Positions 62,925-64,000 of a DNA stretch of 64,000 bases are shown here, piece after piece; position 1 is the first letter of the stretch; each line of letters opens with the position of its first letter. A model generated the notes under the pieces. It made no database searches and had not been told where the DNA came from. It saw nothing but the letters and a program-made list of their open reading frames with translations. Location of the stretch: assembly GCF_000010285.1 (NCBI RefSeq), contig NC_010617.1:2604001-2668000 (forward strand), read 5' to 3'. The translations under genes were made by a program, and so were the position numbers. This DNA comes from Kocuria rhizophila DC2201 (GTDB lineage: Bacteria; Actinomycetota; Actinomycetes; Actinomycetales; Micrococcaceae).

Positions 62925-64000
62925 ATGACCGACACCGTTGCCACCCCCGCCCGCCCGGCGCTCGAGCCCGCCACCCGGGACCCGAAGATCAGCGACGAGC
63001 TGCTCGACCAGGGCCGCGAGGCCTACCGCGTGGACCGCGAGCACGTGTTCCACTCATGGAGCGCGCAGCAGAAGATCACGCCCATGACGGTCGTCAGGGC
63101 CGAGGGCTCCCACCTGTGGGACGGCGAGGGGCGCAAGCTCATCGACTTCTCCTCGCAGATGGTCAACACGAACATCGGCCACTCCCACCCGGCCGTGGTC
63201 GCAGCCATCCAGGAGCAGGCCGCGAAGATCGCCACCATCGCGCCCTCCCACGCGAACGACGCCCGCTCCGAGGCCGCCCGGCTCATCTGCGAGCTCGCCC
63301 CCGCGGGCCTGGACCACGTGTTCTTCACCAACGGCGGCGCGGACGCCGTGGAGCACGCCATCCGCATGGCCCGCATCCACACGGGCAAGCACAAGGTGCT
63401 CTCCGCATACCGCTCCTACCACGGTGGAACGGACCTCGCCGTGAACGTCACGGGCGACACCCGGCGCTTCGACGCGGACCGCTCCAGCGCCGGCGTGGCC
63501 CGCTTCCTGCCGCCCTACCTCTACCGCAGCTACTTCCACGCGCAGGACGAGCAGCAGGAGTCCGAGCGCGCCCTGGAGCACCTGGAGCAGGTGATCCAGC
63601 TGGAGGGCGCCAAGAACATCGCCGCGATCATCCTGGAGACCGTGCCCGGCACCGCGGGGATCTACGCCCCGCCGCCCGGCTACCTGGCCGGGGTGCGGGA
63701 GCTGACCCGCAAGTACGGGCTGCTCATGATCGCCGACGAGGTCATGGCCGGCTTCGGCCGCACCGGGAAATGGTTTGCGTTCGAGCACTGGGACGTCACC
63801 CCGGACCTCATCACCTTCGCCAAGGGGGTGAACTCCGGGTACGTGCCGCTGGGCGGCGTGGTGATCTCGGACGAGGTCTACGGGACGTTCGCCGAGTACC
63901 CGTACCAGGGCGGGCTCACCTACTCCGGGCACCCCCTCGCGTGCGCGGCCGCCGTGGCCACCATCACCGCCATGCGGGACGAGCAGATGGTCGAGAACGC
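62925..64000 (+). CDS. Class III aminotransferase (omega-amino acid/beta-alanine type), 3' end outside window
   Basis: The first 358 residues are visible. PLP features are FFTNGGADAVEHAIRMARIH, the aspartate in LLMIADEVMAGFGRTGKW, and the Lys in LITFAKGVNSGYVPLGG. SSQMVNTNIGHSHPAVV and YSGHPLACAAAVATI are class III signatures. ATG 62925 is preferred (GGAAAG upstream); ATG 62919 is in frame. It lies 66 bp after mmsA, whose semialdehyde substrate would be its product, for example from beta-alanine and pyruvate. GABA or putrescine transamination are alternatives. Confidence 0.9.
   Translation, partial: MTDTVATPARPALEPATRDPKISDELLDQGREAYRVDREHVFHSWSAQQKITPMTVVRAEGSHLWDGEGRKLIDFSSQMVNTNIGHSHPAVVAAIQEQAAKIATIAPSHANDARSEAARLICELAPAGLDHVFFTNGGADAVEHAIRMARIHTGKHKVLSAYRSYHGGTDLAVNVTGDTRRFDADRSSAGVARFLPPYLYRSYFHAQDEQQESERALEHLEQVIQLEGAKNIAAIILETVPGTAGIYAPPPGYLAGVRELTRKYGLLMIADEVMAGFGRTGKWFAFEHWDVTPDLITFAKGVNSGYVPLGGVVISDEVYGTFAEYPYQGGLTYSGHPLACAAAVATITAMRDEQMVEN

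Overview
The window looks like chromosomal DNA of a high-GC actinobacterium, most likely a member of the Micrococcaceae such as Kocuria. Nearly every third codon position is G or C, and operons are compact with many ATGA stop/start overlaps. Several genes appear to lack a leader. The gene content is actinobacterial: a Mycobacterium-like leucine/isovalerate carboxylase block, DUF3349, oleate hydratase and an IclR-controlled hut regulon. The genus is inference. No tRNA, rRNA, CRISPR array or complete insertion sequence was seen.

Layout. 1-8.9 kb: acyl-CoA catabolism. A minus-strand operon (carboxylase beta, carboxylase alpha, acyl-CoA dehydrogenase, MaoC hydratase) is divergent from a plus-strand TetR, acyl-CoA dehydrogenase and acyl-CoA ligase operon. 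8.9-11.4 kb: a small decayed patch with an orphan excisionase-type protein, a GNAT acetyltransferase, an intact ribbon-helix-helix antitoxin followed by a truncated RelE toxin, and an NAD(P)-binding pseudogene. 11.4-17.5 kb: photolyase, serine-type transporter, OhrR-like MarR, and oleate hydratase with a divergent TetR. 17.8-29.9 kb: a complete histidine-utilisation region (permease, hutG, IclR regulator, hutU, hutI, YjiH-type membrane protein, hutH) followed by an FmdB zinc ribbon and formamidase. The formamidase can consume the formamide released by HutG. Two perfect GTCTGG-N4-CCAGAC palindromes mark the likely HutR regulon.

30-36.8 kb: a haloacetate dehalogenase-like hydrolase, then a two-gene candidate defence module. 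This is a fused GmrSD-type DUF262/DUF1524 protein followed by an Upf1-like SF1 helicase with a long coiled-coil insertion. 37-44.5 kb: phosphate transporter operon, a drug-efflux MFS protein, a thiosulfate transporter fused to a TusA domain, and an epimerase operon. 44.6-49 kb: small proteins, a PabB-PabC fusion, an HVA1/DUF2945 protein, an NADP-dependent oxidoreductase and a zinc-independent L36 paralogue behind a Zur-like box. 49-53.6 kb: a four-gene operon of response regulator, HEAT-repeat membrane protein, processive family 2 glycosyltransferase and histidine kinase. 53.7-55.1 kb: a copper-type module (DUF4396 membrane protein and DUF1541 lipoprotein) behind a CsoR-like operator. 55.2-57.2 kb: a second restriction patch (Mrr and a GIY-YIG protein). 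57.3-64 kb: MFS/MarR pair, PucR-type regulator, methylmalonate-semialdehyde dehydrogenase and a class III aminotransferase cut by the window end.

The main structure that genes do not explain is a dispersed short repeat with core GACGACGCCGC, consensus about GACGACGCCGCNSGGCCGGG. I count 15 exact cores and about a dozen one-mismatch copies, in both orientations. They lie in intergenic gaps and in hypervariable linkers of multidomain proteins, and none falls between 30.0 and 40.7 kb, the stretch that includes the defence module. A second family is a long hairpin seen at 28.16 kb and 36.82 kb.
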